Below are positions 1-9,505 of a stretch of DNA of 64,000 nt, piece after piece. Positions within the stretch are counted from its first letter, which is position 1. Every line of letters begins with the position of its first letter. This DNA is from DVEG01 sp964405435. GTDB taxonomy: Bacteria > Cyanobacteriota > Cyanobacteriia > Cyanobacteriales > Oscillatoriaceae. The stretch spans positions 1-64,000 of the forward strand of contig CAYOOD010000040.1 of the NCBI GenBank assembly GCA_964405435.1, given 5' to 3'. The notes beneath the pieces are model-generated. The model did no database searches. It saw only the letters and a list, made by a program, of their open reading frames with translations, and was not told the DNA's origin. Both the position numbers and the translations under genes were made by a program.

Positions 1-384
1 AGGGGGAGCGGGGGAGCGGGGGAGAATCCTTTGATTCTCAAAACTGTTCCGAGTTCAGTGAGGAGCCGCCCGACGAGCGCGAAACGATTCAATCCGAGCA
101 ATTTGTTTTTTATTCGCACTTTTATGTTAGACGATTTTTGCGCCGCGATCGCTTGTGAAAGGAGGCGATCGCTGCCAAATAGCGACTCGCTCCTTCTCGG
201 AACAAGAGTCGCCGTTGAATATTGACAATCTTTTCTGTGCGTGACGCGAAGCACCCTGCGGGAATCGCCGTCGCGTCCGCAATAAATTTTAAACTAAGAT
301 ACTTAAATACTTAAAATTTCTTACTTAAGTTTAGACAGTTGCCAGACGCGAAGGATGCTCGCGCTTTCCCCTGAACCCTCTCCG
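1..384. other. intergenic, no gene recognised
   Basis: The first 384 bases hold a short G-rich direct repeat at the very start and a HIP1-rich stretch, then an AT-rich stretch with AATACTTAAA-like repeats near 295-325. No open frame here has a convincing ribosome site or recognisable product. It is the 3' flank of the leftward histidine kinase gene. Confidence 0.5.
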
Positions 385-2325
385 TTATTGCTGGCGCATC
401 GGAATCGCGATCGCGAAGCTCGCGCCCTTGCCGGGTTCGGAAACGCAAGTCAATTCGCCGCCGTGCTGCTCGACGACGATGTAGTGGGAAATGGACAGCC
501 CCAAACCGCTGCCGCTGCCGACAGATTTGGTGGTAAAGAAGGGGTCAAACAGCCGCGATCGCACCTCTTCCGTCATGCCGGGGCCGTTGTCGGCGATGTA
601 AATGGCCACTTTCTCCCCATCGAGTACCTCAGTGCGAATGCGAATGGTGGGGAACTGGGCATCGGGCTTATGGCATTGGTTTTCTCGTCCGTACCCGATG
701 CCCGATGCCTCATGCCCCTCTTCCAGCGCATCAATGGCATTGTTGAGGATATTCACAAACACCTGATTCAACTGACCGGCGTAACACTGCACTTTCGGCA
801 ACTTGCCGAACTCTTTGACAACCTGAATGGCGGGAAATCCCGGTTTGGGTTGCAGTCGGTGCTGCAAAATCATCAGCGTGCTTTCGATGCCAGAGTGAAT
901 GTCAACTGATTTGAGCTCGGCTTCGTCGTGACGAGAGAAATTGCGCAGGGACAACACGATTTGGCGGATGCGTTCCGCTCCTTGTTTCATCGAAGACAGC
1001 AATTTCGGCGCGTCTTCTCTGAGAAAATCCAAGTCGATCCTCGCCTGAACTTCTCGGATTGTCGGGCTGGCAGGGCATTGTTGCTGATACATGCTAGCCA
1101 AGTGCAGCAGGTCTGTAATATAATGACTCGCGTAGTCGAGATTGCCGTAGATAAAGCTGACGGGGTTGTTGATTTCGTGAGCGATGCCGGCAACGAGCTG
1201 TCCGAGAGACGACATTTTTTCAGAGTGAACGAGCTGAAATTGGGTGCGCTTGAGTTCGTGCAGGGCATTTTCTAACTGTGTGGCTTGTTCTCGCAATTGC
1301 GCTTCCGATTCTGCCAAAGCTTGCTCGGCTGCTTTGCGATCGCTGATATCTTCGATCACCGAAATAAAATACTTCGGCGCTGGCGGGGAGTGCTGAGTAC
1401 GGGCGAAAAGCTTTTCGCCCGTACAGGAGTGCTGAGGGTGAAATTTGCCGCGTTGCGCAGACTGCTCAATCCGCGAAGTGTCGCTGACGAGGGACACGCT
1501 CAGATTTACCCAGACAATCGAACCATCTTTGCGAATGTAGCGCTTTTCCATCGCGTAGGAGGAAATTTCACCCGCCAATAATTGCCGCTTGTACTCGCAG
1601 TCGGCGGCGATGTCGTCCGGGTGCGTGATATCTTGAAATTTGCTCTCCAGCAGCTCTCGCGCATCGCAGCCGACAATATCGCACAAGCGCTGGTTGACCA
1701 TCAACCAGCGCCCGTCCAGTCCCACCTGAGAAATGCCCACGGCGGCTTGATCGAAGATCGCCCGAAACCGCTGCTCGCTCTCCCGGAGTTGGGCTTCTAC
1801 TTGCTGGCGCTCCGCGATTTGCAGCAAGAGCTGCTTGATAATATTTTTCAAGACTGCCGTGCGCTGCTCGACTTGCATTTCGAGGGTTTCATTGGCGAGT
1901 TTGAGGGCTTCTTCAGCCTGCTTGGCAGCCGTAATATCTCGCGTCACTTTCGCAAAGCCGCGCAATTCGCCGCGATCGCCGCGCAGGGCAGTGACGACGA
2001 CTGACGCCCAAAAGCGCGAACCGTCGGCACGCGATCGCCATCCCTCGATTTCAAACCGACCGGTTATTTTCGCCAGTTCGAGTTCGCGATCGGGCAAGCC
2101 CCGCTCTACATCTTCTTGGGTAAAAAAGCAAGAGAAATGCCGCCCGATCGCCTCTGCGGCGGCATACCCGGTGATGCGTTCTGCCCCCATATTCCAACTG
2201 ACAACGACCCCGCAGGGGTCGAGCATGTAAATCGCGCAGTCCTGCACGCTTTCGACCAACAAGCGAAAACTTTCTTCGGTTTGTGAGAGTGTCTCAAGTG
2301 AGTGTTGGAGTTCTGGGGTTGCCAT
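385..2325 (-). CDS. PAS-domain sensor histidine kinase
   Basis: A 646-residue two-component sensor kinase without predicted membrane segments, so probably cytosolic. Order: PAS domain (about 20-140), coiled coil (140-180), second PAS with a PAC tail (185-330), a second coiled coil, then HisKA with the phospho-acceptor His in GIAHEINNP near residue 382. The HATPase domain shows an N-box (NILNNAIDAL), G1 (DNGPGM), F-box (FDPFFTTK) and G2 (GSGLGLSISH). The kinase core therefore looks complete. Odd feature: PAS2 contains a low-complexity insert (about residues 282-320) caused by a perfect palindromic element that entered in frame. No response regulator lies beside it, so the partner and signal are unknown. 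The start ATG at 2325 is followed directly by PAS1. Confidence 0.93.
   Translation of the reverse strand: MATPELQHSLETLSQTEESFRLLVESVQDCAIYMLDPCGVVVSWNMGAERITGYAAAEAIGRHFSCFFTQEDVERGLPDRELELAKITGRFEIEGWRSRADGSRFWASVVVTALRGDRGELRGFAKVTRDITAAKQAEEALKLANETLEMQVEQRTAVLKNIIKQLLLQIAERQQVEAQLRESEQRFRAIFDQAAVGISQVGLDGRWLMVNQRLCDIVGCDARELLESKFQDITHPDDIAADCEYKRQLLAGEISSYAMEKRYIRKDGSIVWVNLSVSLVSDTSRIEQSAQRGKFHPQHSCTGEKLFARTQHSPPAPKYFISVIEDISDRKAAEQALAESEAQLREQATQLENALHELKRTQFQLVHSEKMSSLGQLVAGIAHEINNPVSFIYGNLDYASHYITDLLHLASMYQQQCPASPTIREVQARIDLDFLREDAPKLLSSMKQGAERIRQIVLSLRNFSRHDEAELKSVDIHSGIESTLMILQHRLQPKPGFPAIQVVKEFGKLPKVQCYAGQLNQVFVNILNNAIDALEEGHEASGIGYGRENQCHKPDAQFPTIRIRTEVLDGEKVAIYIADNGPGMTEEVRSRLFDPFFTTKSVGSGSGLGLSISHYIVVEQHGGELTCVSEPGKGASFAIAIPMRQQ
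1387..1435. repeat. 28-bp palindrome inserted in a CDS
   Basis: A perfect 28-bp palindrome at 1397-1424 (arm GTACGGGCGAAAAG) is flanked by the 10-bp direct repeat GGAGTGCTGA at 1387-1396 and 1426-1435. It lies inside the kinase gene and is read through as TGEKLFART. The direct repeats look like a target-site duplication, so I infer insertion of a REP/MITE-like element that kept the frame. Confidence 0.75.
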
Positions 2326-2885
2326 TGTGACTTGCCTGTGTGACTGGATTGGACGCAGAAAATTACACCTTTTGATAGATGCAAGTAAATCTGTTTGGGG
2401 CGTTCGGCTGCAAGCCAGCTTGAATGAGCCGCGCGATCGGGTAAATTTCGAGAAGATTGCGATGCACCCAGTTTCTGTTGAAACCGCGATCGCGTCTATT
2501 GGGCAGGGTTTCCCTCGGACGTGACGCTTTCTGTCGGTGTCAGTATTATCCTTGAGTTTCGCTACATTTAGACATTGGGAACTTTACATTTCTCAATCAT
2601 TTGAATTAAAAAACTTAGCAGTTGGCGGGCACGCCCTCATTCAGTGCCAGTCCGGACGCTGCGGGAAAGTGAGATATTTTCGTTCGACAAGCTCGGCGAC
2701 TTCTTTAAGTGAGATATTTGAGCGAGAGGCGAATGCGGGAGCATCTCATTTTTGTAGGGGCGAAGCATTCGGGCGAAGAATATTTCGGGCTTGCACCAGT
2801 CATCGATCGTCCGAATGCTCTCCCGCTGCTGCCCGGGAAGTTGCAAAAACGGTATGCTCCCACGAATGCAACCCGACGCGCCCGT
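2326..2885. other. intergenic region with repeat remnant
   Basis: The 560 bases between the kinase and the next leftward gene include the promoter region of the kinase near 2326-2450 (no clear -10/-35 seen) and a degenerate copy of the GGGGCGAAGCATTCG repeat at 2753-2820. Overlapping short frames in all directions here look like chance. Confidence 0.5.
2753..2820. repeat. GGGGCGAAGCATTCG inverted-repeat element, copy 1 (degenerate)
   Basis: The left arm GTAGGGGCGAAGCATTCGG is intact and the right arm CCGAATGCTC is shortened. Better copies of this roughly 70-bp element lie near 18.9, 29.7, 39.0, 44.96, 46.01 and 46.44 kb. The length and inverted ends suggest a non-autonomous MITE or REP-type element. 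Confidence 0.6.
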
Positions 2886-4668
2886 TCAAAAGTCCACATC
2901 TGCCGGCATTCGCCTCATAAATTTTTTGAGCTGCCGCCCCAGGGCTTTTAGCCCGCCTTTTCCCGCTTCTTTCAGTTCCTCGGCTGCCTCATATCCGATG
3001 ACAGATGCCAAAGTTTTTCCCAGTTCTGTTGCAATGGCTTCCCCTGAATAAATCTCCTTCACTTGTTCTATTTCTCGTTCCAGTTGCGTTGCTTTGATTG
3101 CTCGTTTTCGCAGTTCTTCAATCGCCCGCGACTGATCGATATATTCGGCAGCGATACTCTGGCTCTTGTTGATTTCGATAAGTTCGGCGGGAGTCAACTT
3201 CACCGTTCCTAAACTCGACTGCCAATCTTTTACAAATATTTGCATCGGGTATTTCCCCCCTTCGTCGATGAGGATTTTCGCTTCTATCCAATCGGCTAAC
3301 CCGTTATCTTGTTTCTCGAAACCGAGGAAGCGTCCGATTTTACCGATATTGGCGGCTACGCGGTGCGTCTTGACGCGCACGATATCATTTTCTCGAAATT
3401 CGGGTTCTGGATTCGCGCTTTTTTGCCCTTCCACTTCCTGCCGCAGTTTCTCAATCGTTGCCAGCAATTCTTGCTCCCGCTCTTGCGCTGTCTCGCGCAG
3501 GGCTTGAATTTCGGCGTGTTGCTGCTGAATTAATCCCATCAGTTCGTTGTAATCTTTTGCCGACATGGGGATGCCGCTGTTCCCCGTTCTTTTGGCAGTT
3601 TTAAACAGGCAAGAGGCGATCGCACTGATTAGCTGTTCTACAGTAAATTTCGGCTCGGCATCTTCAGGATTTCTCAGCCGCGCCGCTAGGTTGGCTTTCG
3701 CTAAAATCGCGCTTTTGTCGGCGTCGTCTGCGAGGTGGTAGGCGTCAAACGCTTTCTCGCAAAAAGCTGGCGTCGCCAGTTCGTTCTGGTTGACAGGCGG
3801 CAGGTTTTTCAGCAATTGACTGCACGAAAGTTCGCTAATTCTCAGTTTCGTACTCAGCAACCTGCGGCACTTTGTCAATTGCGCGATTTTGGTTTCTATT
3901 TCTTTTTGCTCTTGGCTACAGTTGAGAGCGCAAGCTGCTTTAAATTCGGCGTGCAATTCTTCACTCAGATGCAGCACTAGCAGCAGTTGTTGGAAAATAT
4001 CGGGGTTGAGGGGTTGAGCGTCGGCGGGGTGCAGTTGCATGGTTTCTCCCGAAAACAGGCGCACGCTGACGCTGGAGATATCTTCTTCACTGCCTTCTAG
4101 GGCTTCCACGGTGCCGATCGCTCCTGGTTCGATTCCTTGCGTTTCTATTAAAACTGTTACAGGAATCCCGATCGCGATCGCTTGCGGGGCGGCGGTTTCA
4201 GGGGCGCTGTCGCTGCGCAGGCGTTCCTTGATGAGTTTAATCGTCCACTTCTGCTCCGAGCCTGCGGCGAAGTCTTCTAGAATTTGCTCGACTTGTTCCT
4301 CGCTTCCTGCCAGCAGCACGGCGGCGTAACAGGCGGGCAAGTTGAGGATTTTGTCAAAGAGTTGCGGGTATTGCTCTACTAATTTGGCTTGGGCAACTAA
4401 ATTGCGGAAATAGCGGACTAAATCTTGCGGATAGTAATGTTTCAGCAGCCGCAGCAATTCGCGCTTGCCGGCGGCTTCTTCAAAAGCCTTGAACTTATAG
4501 CCTGCTTCCAAGCCTTGATGCTTGAGCTGCTGGGCATTCCGGGCGAGGGCGGTGCCCAATTCCACGGCTGTTTTTGCGAGATTGACAATTTCGCTGTCGG
4601 TGGCGGCGGCGAATTCAAATGCTTGAAAGTCTTTACCAGTCTGGTTTTGTTGATTTTCGAGTAACATA
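2886..4668 (-). CDS. unknown coiled-coil protein
   Basis: I do not recognise this protein of about 594 residues. It is largely helical. The N-terminal third has a conserved-looking helical region (YYPQDLVRYFRNLVAQAK). Two stretches resemble small SH3/KOW-like barrels: one around residues 180-225 (PVTVLIETQG...GTVEAL) and one around 430-490 (ENDIVRVKTHRVAANIGKIG). A coiled coil lies between them near 385-425. The C-terminal tail is basic. I prefer the ATG at 4668 because GGGAAGAGG lies just upstream on the minus strand; the frame is open to a GTG at 4712. It stands alone between long intergenic regions, so context gives no function. Confidence 0.6.
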
Positions 4669-5112
4669 TTAAAGCCTCTTCCCGGTAAGTACGGGATAGT
4701 ATTTTTTGCCACCGTTGCCGATTTCTCTTCGGTATGGTGGGAGTCTTCTGACGAGTTCTAAAGAATCAGTCTGTCTGGTACAGAGCGCCTGAAAAGCCGA
4801 ATCGGCTTGTTTTACGCGAGTCACCGCGTTGTCGCTCTAGTGCCGGGGAGAGATTGATAGTTTTCCCTCGATGCTTGTCAAGCTAACACACTCGATAGGG
4901 GTTTGACAAGGGGTATAAGAAAATATCATCAATCGGGGCGCGCTGCCTGCGCCATTATTCGCGAAAAATGGCTGAAATAACGCCCCTGAGTTGGGAATCT
5001 TGATATTTTTCCTGGCTGTGGGTTGCGGCGATTTGTCGAGACTGCCATTTATATAGTGTTTCTATCTGAATCGTGAAAACCCTTTCCCTGGAGGCTCTGC
5101 CTCCAAGGAAAG

Positions 5113-5140
5113 GCGTTCCCAGGCTGAGCCGGGGAACGAG
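5113..5140. repeat. GTTCCCAGGCT palindromic repeat
   Basis: An imperfect hairpin of the family GTTCCCAGGCT/AGCCTGGGAAC. Other copies are at 14955-14983, 20221-20249, 49014-49042 and 62630-62656, always outside genes, often with a companion GGAGGC/GCCTCC hairpin. Confidence 0.7.
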
Positions 5141-5184
5141 TAACGAGTAAGGTATTGTTTAAAAAACCGGGTTTCTGAGGTTTT

Positions 5185-5300
5185 ACGACTCAAATAAAAA
5201 CGCTATATAGCGAACCTAAATGATTTGTACAATTTCTGTAGGGGCGGTGCCCCCGTGCCCGCCCCTTATAGGCGTGTACGACTCAAATAAAAACGCTATA
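5185..5300. repeat. 23-bp direct repeat pair
   Basis: The sequence starting ACGACTCAAATAAAAACGC and ending TATA occurs at 5185-5207 and 5278-5300, 93 bases apart. It lies upstream of chlD. It could be a leftover of a small element or a regulator site; no protein is known to me for it. Confidence 0.55.
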
Positions 5301-5496
5301 GTTCGGCGCGATCGCATTTGAGGGCGTCAACGGAGGCGATCGCTGGGAGGGTTTTTTCCCAACGTGAGTGCGATCGTTCCCAGGCGGGCTACTCTCCTGA
5401 AACCGCTGCAACAGTAAATTTTCTCTCTCATTTTTACACAAAAAGAGCGATCGGGACAGGCAATGGTAAAATTCTGAGTGAGTTCTGATAAAAACT

Positions 5497-7509
5497 ATGC
5501 CTTTGCTCAGCAATCCCACTTATCGAAGTGCTTTTCCCCTCACCGCTGTAGTCGGTCAGGAAGCAATAAAATTAGCGCTGCTGCTGGCGGCAGTCGATCC
5601 GGGATTGGGAGGCGTCGCGATCGCCGGTCGTCGCGGCACCGCTAAATCCGTTATGGCACGCGCCATCCACGCCTTACTACCGCCGATAGAAATTGTCAAG
5701 GGTTCTGTCTACAATACCGATCCCGATCGGTGGGAGAGCGGGCTATCTGAAGCACAGAACCCGCCCCACCCAGAAGCGATCGCAACCGAAATCATTCCCG
5801 CACCCTTCGTACAAATTCCCCTGGGAGTTACTGAAGACCGGCTCGTGGGTTCGGTGGATGTCGAGCAGTCCGTAAAACGGGGAGAAACCGTATTTCAGCC
5901 CGGATTGCTGGCAGACGCACACCGGGGCGTGCTCTACGTCGATGAAATCAACCTCCTCGACGACAATATCGCCAACCTGCTCCTCTCCGTTCTCACAGAC
6001 GGGCGCAACCTCGTGGAGCGGGAAGGCATCAGCTTCGAGCACCCGTGCAAAGCTCTGTTAATCGCCACCTACAACCCCGAAGAAGGGCCACTTCGCGAAC
6101 ATTTGCTGGACAGAATCGCGATCGCCCTGTCAGCAGACGGCGTATTGGGCTTAGACGATCGCGTGCAAGCCGTCGAGCAATCCCTCTCCTACGCCAACTC
6201 CCCGCAAACCTTCCTCGAACAGTATCAAGAAGACACCGACAACCTCAAAACCCAGATCATCCTGGCGCGGGAATGGCTCAAAGAAGTCCGCATCAGCCAC
6301 GAACAAATCGCCTATCTCGTCGAAGAAGCGATTCGGGGCGGCGTCAGAGGGCACCGCGCCGAACTGTTCGCCGTGCGCGTGGCTAAAGCCGCTGCCGCCC
6401 TGGAAGGGCGCGCCGAAGTCACCGCCGAAGACTTGCGCCGCGCCGTAGAACTGGTAATCGTGCCCCGCGCCACCATCGTGCAGGCACCGCCGCCGGAGCA
6501 ACCGCCGCCACCGCCGCCACCGCCGCCACCGCAAGACGAATCCGAGCAAGAGCAAGAAGAAGAGGAAGACAAAGAAAACCCGGAACCGCCGGAAGAACAG
6601 CAGGCGACTGTACCGGAAGAATTTCTCTTCGATCCCGAGGGGGTGCTGCTCGATTCGAGCGTGCTGTATTTCGCTCAGATGGCGCAGCGGCGCGGCAAAT
6701 CCGGCAGTCGCAGCATTATCTTTTCGGAAGATAGGGGGCGCTACATCAAGCCGGTGCTGCCGAAAGGGCAAGTCAGGCGGATTGCAGTCGATGCGACGCT
6801 CAGGGCGGCGGCTCCGTACCAAAAGGCGCGGCGCTTGCGGGAACCCGGGCGGCGAGTAATTGTCGAGCAAGGCGACATTCGGGCGAAGCGGCTGGCGAGA
6901 AAAGCCGGTTCGCTGGTGGTGTTCGTGGTGGATGCGTCGGGCTCGATGGCGCTCAACCGGATGCAGTCGGCGAAGGGGGCGGTGATGCAGCTCTTAACCG
7001 AGGCGTATCAAAGTCGGGACCAAGTTTCGCTGATTCCCTTCCGGGGGGAACAGGCAGACGTGCTGCTGCCGCCGACGCGATCGATTACCACGGCGCGCAA
7101 GCGGTTGGAGCGCTTGCCCTGCGGCGGCGGTTCGCCTCTGGCGCACGGGCTGACTCAGGCAGTGCGCGTGGGGGTGAATGCCCAGCAGTCGGGAGATATC
7201 GGGCAGGTGGTGATTGTGGCGATTACCGACGGGCGGGGAAATATTCCCCTGGCGCGATCGCTCGGCGAGCCCATCATTGATGGGGAAAAGCCGGATATCA
7301 AGGGCGAATTGCTCGATATTGCGGCGAAAATTCGCGGGCTGGGGATTCAGCTTTTGGTAATCGATACGGAGAATAAGTTTATTTCGACGGGGTTTGCCAA
7401 GGAATTGGCAAAGACGGCGGGGGGCAAGTATTATCACTTGCCGAAGGCGACGGATCGGGCGATCGCGGCAATGGCAAAAGGTGCGATCGCTGACATGAAA
7501 GCCCGGTAA
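5497..7509 (+). CDS. chlD: magnesium chelatase subunit D
   Basis: ChlD inserts Mg2+ into protoporphyrin IX together with ChlI and ChlH at the first step committed to chlorophyll. The 670 residues match the usual cyanobacterial length. Residues about 10-300 form the AAA+ module, with the degenerate Walker A region GRRGTAKS, Walker B-like GVLYVDEINLLDD and the sensor TYNPEEG. A proline run plus acidic linker (about 330-370) follows, then a C-terminal integrin-I/vWA domain with MIDAS VVDASGSM near 477. ATG at 5497 is the natural start: the downstream PLTAVVGQE motif is where family members begin. It appears monocistronic. Confidence 0.97.
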   Translation: MPLLSNPTYRSAFPLTAVVGQEAIKLALLLAAVDPGLGGVAIAGRRGTAKSVMARAIHALLPPIEIVKGSVYNTDPDRWESGLSEAQNPPHPEAIATEIIPAPFVQIPLGVTEDRLVGSVDVEQSVKRGETVFQPGLLADAHRGVLYVDEINLLDDNIANLLLSVLTDGRNLVEREGISFEHPCKALLIATYNPEEGPLREHLLDRIAIALSADGVLGLDDRVQAVEQSLSYANSPQTFLEQYQEDTDNLKTQIILAREWLKEVRISHEQIAYLVEEAIRGGVRGHRAELFAVRVAKAAAALEGRAEVTAEDLRRAVELVIVPRATIVQAPPPEQPPPPPPPPPPQDESEQEQEEEEDKENPEPPEEQQATVPEEFLFDPEGVLLDSSVLYFAQMAQRRGKSGSRSIIFSEDRGRYIKPVLPKGQVRRIAVDATLRAAAPYQKARRLREPGRRVIVEQGDIRAKRLARKAGSLVVFVVDASGSMALNRMQSAKGAVMQLLTEAYQSRDQVSLIPFRGEQADVLLPPTRSITTARKRLERLPCGGGSPLAHGLTQAVRVGVNAQQSGDIGQVVIVAITDGRGNIPLARSLGEPIIDGEKPDIKGELLDIAAKIRGLGIQLLVIDTENKFISTGFAKELAKTAGGKYYHLPKATDRAIAAMAKGAIADMKAR

Positions 7510-7687
7510 TCAGAGAGTGAGAAAGTGGGAGAGTGGGCTCTTTTCTTCCATCCCCTAATCCCCCAATCCCGGCAACGCTACAGTAAGGGTACGGCTCGCG
7601 TCGTGCCCTGACCGTTCCGCCCGGAAATGAAAAAAATGATAAAATCCGGTATCTGAGCAGTTTTGTAAAATCTTTATTACAACTTAA
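7510..7687. other. short intergenic
   Basis: About 180 bases between chlD and the amidohydrolase with a run of CCCCTAATCCCCCAATCCC. No clear terminator hairpin was found. Confidence 0.4.
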
Positions 7688-9094
7688 GTGAGTTTCACAA
7701 TTCAGCAGGCTTTAATTCCCGTCGAGAACGGTTACGCCACTGCCGACGTACAAATTGCAGGCGATCGCATTGCCGCCATTGCCCCCAAATTGGACGTTAT
7801 CGGCACAGCCGTCAGCGGGCAAAACAAACTTTTGCTCCCCGGATTCGTCAACGCGCACACCCACTCCTCAGAAATCTGGCAGCGGGGAGCGATTCGCCCG
7901 TTTCCCCTGGAATTGTGGCTCGCAGAACTGTACGAATTTCCCCTCCTGCAACCCGAACAAATTTACCTGAGTGCCTTAGTAACTGCGACGGAAACCTTAC
8001 TGTCTGGCGGTACGAGTCTCGTCGATCACTTGGTTTTGATTCCGGGCAAAGAAATCGAATCGATCGCCCAAGCCGTTCGCGCGTACAAAGAAATCGGCAT
8101 TCGCGCGTTTATGGCTCCCCTGATTTACGATGACATCCTCGATGCAGGGCTTCCCTCTGGAAATGGGAAAGTAGAAAAGCCTGCGAGGGAACTGCCCACG
8201 GCTGACACCCTGGCGATCGTTCGGGAAGCCATAAATCAGTTTCACAAACCAGAAGAAGGGGTTTCGGTTTTAGTTGCACCGACGGGAATGCAACTCTGTT
8301 CGGATGCGTTATTTGAAGGCTGCATCGAATTGAGCGATCGCTACAATCTCTGCCGCCATTCCCACCTCTTAGAAACGAAAGCCCAAGAACTCCTCGCGCA
8401 GGAAAAATACGGGTGCAGCGCCGTCGAACACCTGAAGCATCTCGGCTACCTCAGCCCGCGCACCTCTCTCGCCCACTGCGTCTGGCTGAGCGATCGCGAT
8501 ATCGAGATTTTAGCAGAAACTGGCGCGACTGTCGTACACAATCCCCTCAGCAACTTGCGCCTCGGCAGCGGCATCGCTCCGATTGTAAAATACCGTCAGG
8601 CTGGCGTCAATGTTGCCTTTGCCTGCGACGGAGCCAGCAGCAACGACTCGCAAGATTTGCTCGAAGCGATTAAAATCGGTTCCCTCTTGCACAACGTCAC
8701 CACTCCCGATTATCGCAACTGGATTTCGCCGCGTCAGGCAGTGGAAATAGCATCGTCAGGCGGTGCCAAAGGCTTAAATCTAGCAAGCGAAATAGGTTCC
8801 CTAACCGTTGGCAAAAAAGCCGATATCGTGCTATACGACTTGACAAATTTATCCCTGCTGCCCCGCACCGATCCGATCGGATTGCTCGTGTTGGGGCGTC
8901 CGACAAATGCCGTCGATAGCGTCTGGGTGAATGGCGATCGCATTGTTGCCGGTGGCAAGCCGACGCGAATTAATCTAGATGAATTGAGACAGGAAATGTG
9001 GGAGCGTTCTGAAATAGCAGGCGATCGCCCCATTTCCGCAGCCGTGCGCGAACTAGAAGCGCATTACCGCCGCGTCATGGGCTTGAGCGAGTAA
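7688..9094 (+). CDS. TrzA/AtzA-type amidohydrolase
   Basis: A metal-dependent hydrolase of the TIM-barrel amidohydrolase superfamily, subgroup of chlorohydrolases and adenosine/guanine-type deaminases. Motifs: metal-binding PGFVNAHTHSSE near residue 55, a conserved His in RHSHLLET, another in AHCVWL, and Asp in FACDGASSND. Length 468 is normal. The start is GTG at 7688, giving MSFTIQQALIP; no earlier in-frame start fits. Substrate unknown: deamination or dechlorination of a small nitrogen heterocycle is typical. Downstream is a small TIGR03792-like protein and further on creatininase and cysteine-hydrolase genes, which suggests catabolism of nitrogen compounds. Confidence 0.88.
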   Translation: MSFTIQQALIPVENGYATADVQIAGDRIAAIAPKLDVIGTAVSGQNKLLLPGFVNAHTHSSEIWQRGAIRPFPLELWLAELYEFPLLQPEQIYLSALVTATETLLSGGTSLVDHLVLIPGKEIESIAQAVRAYKEIGIRAFMAPLIYDDILDAGLPSGNGKVEKPARELPTADTLAIVREAINQFHKPEEGVSVLVAPTGMQLCSDALFEGCIELSDRYNLCRHSHLLETKAQELLAQEKYGCSAVEHLKHLGYLSPRTSLAHCVWLSDRDIEILAETGATVVHNPLSNLRLGSGIAPIVKYRQAGVNVAFACDGASSNDSQDLLEAIKIGSLLHNVTTPDYRNWISPRQAVEIASSGGAKGLNLASEIGSLTVGKKADIVLYDLTNLSLLPRTDPIGLLVLGRPTNAVDSVWVNGDRIVAGGKPTRINLDELRQEMWERSEIAGDRPISAAVRELEAHYRRVMGLSE

Positions 9095-9123
9095 AATGTC
9101 ATCAGTTGCAGCGAGAGGTTTTC

Positions 9124-9432
9124 ATGGTTATAGAATGGTTGAAGTTTAAAGTCCCTGCCGAAGTTAGAGAGAAGTTTATTCAGAAAGATGGCGAAATTTG
9201 GACGCAAGCGCTCGCCAAAAACCCCGGATTTTTAGGGAAAGAAGTTTGGCTGAATCCTAACACTCCCGATGAACTTGTCCTCGTGATTCACTGGGCAACT
9301 CGCGAAGCTTGGAGCGCGGTTCCCTCAGACCTTTTAGAAGAAACAGATCGGCAGTTTGCCAGCGAAATGGGAGCCGTCTACCCGATTGTTGAAGCTGGCG
9401 AGTATCAAGTGCGAAAATTCCCGCATTCGTAA
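9124..9432 (+). CDS. TIGR03792-like ABM-fold protein
   Basis: About 102 residues starting MVIEWLKFKV. The pattern, with WLKFKVPAEVREKFIQKD, a central PGFLGKEVWL and HWATREAW, is that of the dimeric alpha-beta barrel family annotated TIGR03792 in cyanobacteria. The biochemical role is not known. I chose ATG 9124 rather than 9106 because the conserved block starts there. It follows the amidohydrolase by about 30 bases and may be co-transcribed. Confidence 0.75.
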   Translation: MVIEWLKFKVPAEVREKFIQKDGEIWTQALAKNPGFLGKEVWLNPNTPDELVLVIHWATREAWSAVPSDLLEETDRQFASEMGAVYPIVEAGEYQVRKFPHS

Positions 9433-9456
9433 ACTCACCTGAGTAGGGGCGCGCCA

Positions 9457-9487
9457 GAAACCCGGTTTTTCCAAAAAACCGGGTTTC
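9457..9487. repeat. GAAACCCGG palindromic repeat
   Basis: An inverted repeat GAAACCCGGTTTTT/AAAAAACCGGGTTTC lying between two convergent genes, so it may also serve as a bidirectional terminator. Other copies are at 32923-32955, 35716-35746, 59247-59279 and 60260-60290. Confidence 0.7.
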
Positions 9488-9505
9488 TTTCTACCGAGTT
9501 TCTTT

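Larger units (their letters stand above)
4713..5496. other. long intergenic region upstream of chlD
   Basis: The 780 bases hold no supportable gene. They carry a palindrome of the TTCCCAGGCT family at 5113-5140 preceded by GGAGGCTCTGCCTCC, and a 23-bp exact direct repeat beginning ACGACTCAAATAAAAACGC at 5185 and again at 5278. Between the repeat copies lies GTAGGGGCGGTGCCCCCGTG, another small palindrome. Confidence 0.6.

Noticed and set aside
355..2230. Several plus-strand open frames over the kinase gene
   Set aside because: They are antisense shadows of the well-supported histidine kinase; no motifs or ribosome sites.
6151..6870. Minus-strand 239-residue frame over chlD
   Set aside because: It is Arg/Phe rich, low complexity, and antisense to the conserved ChlD.
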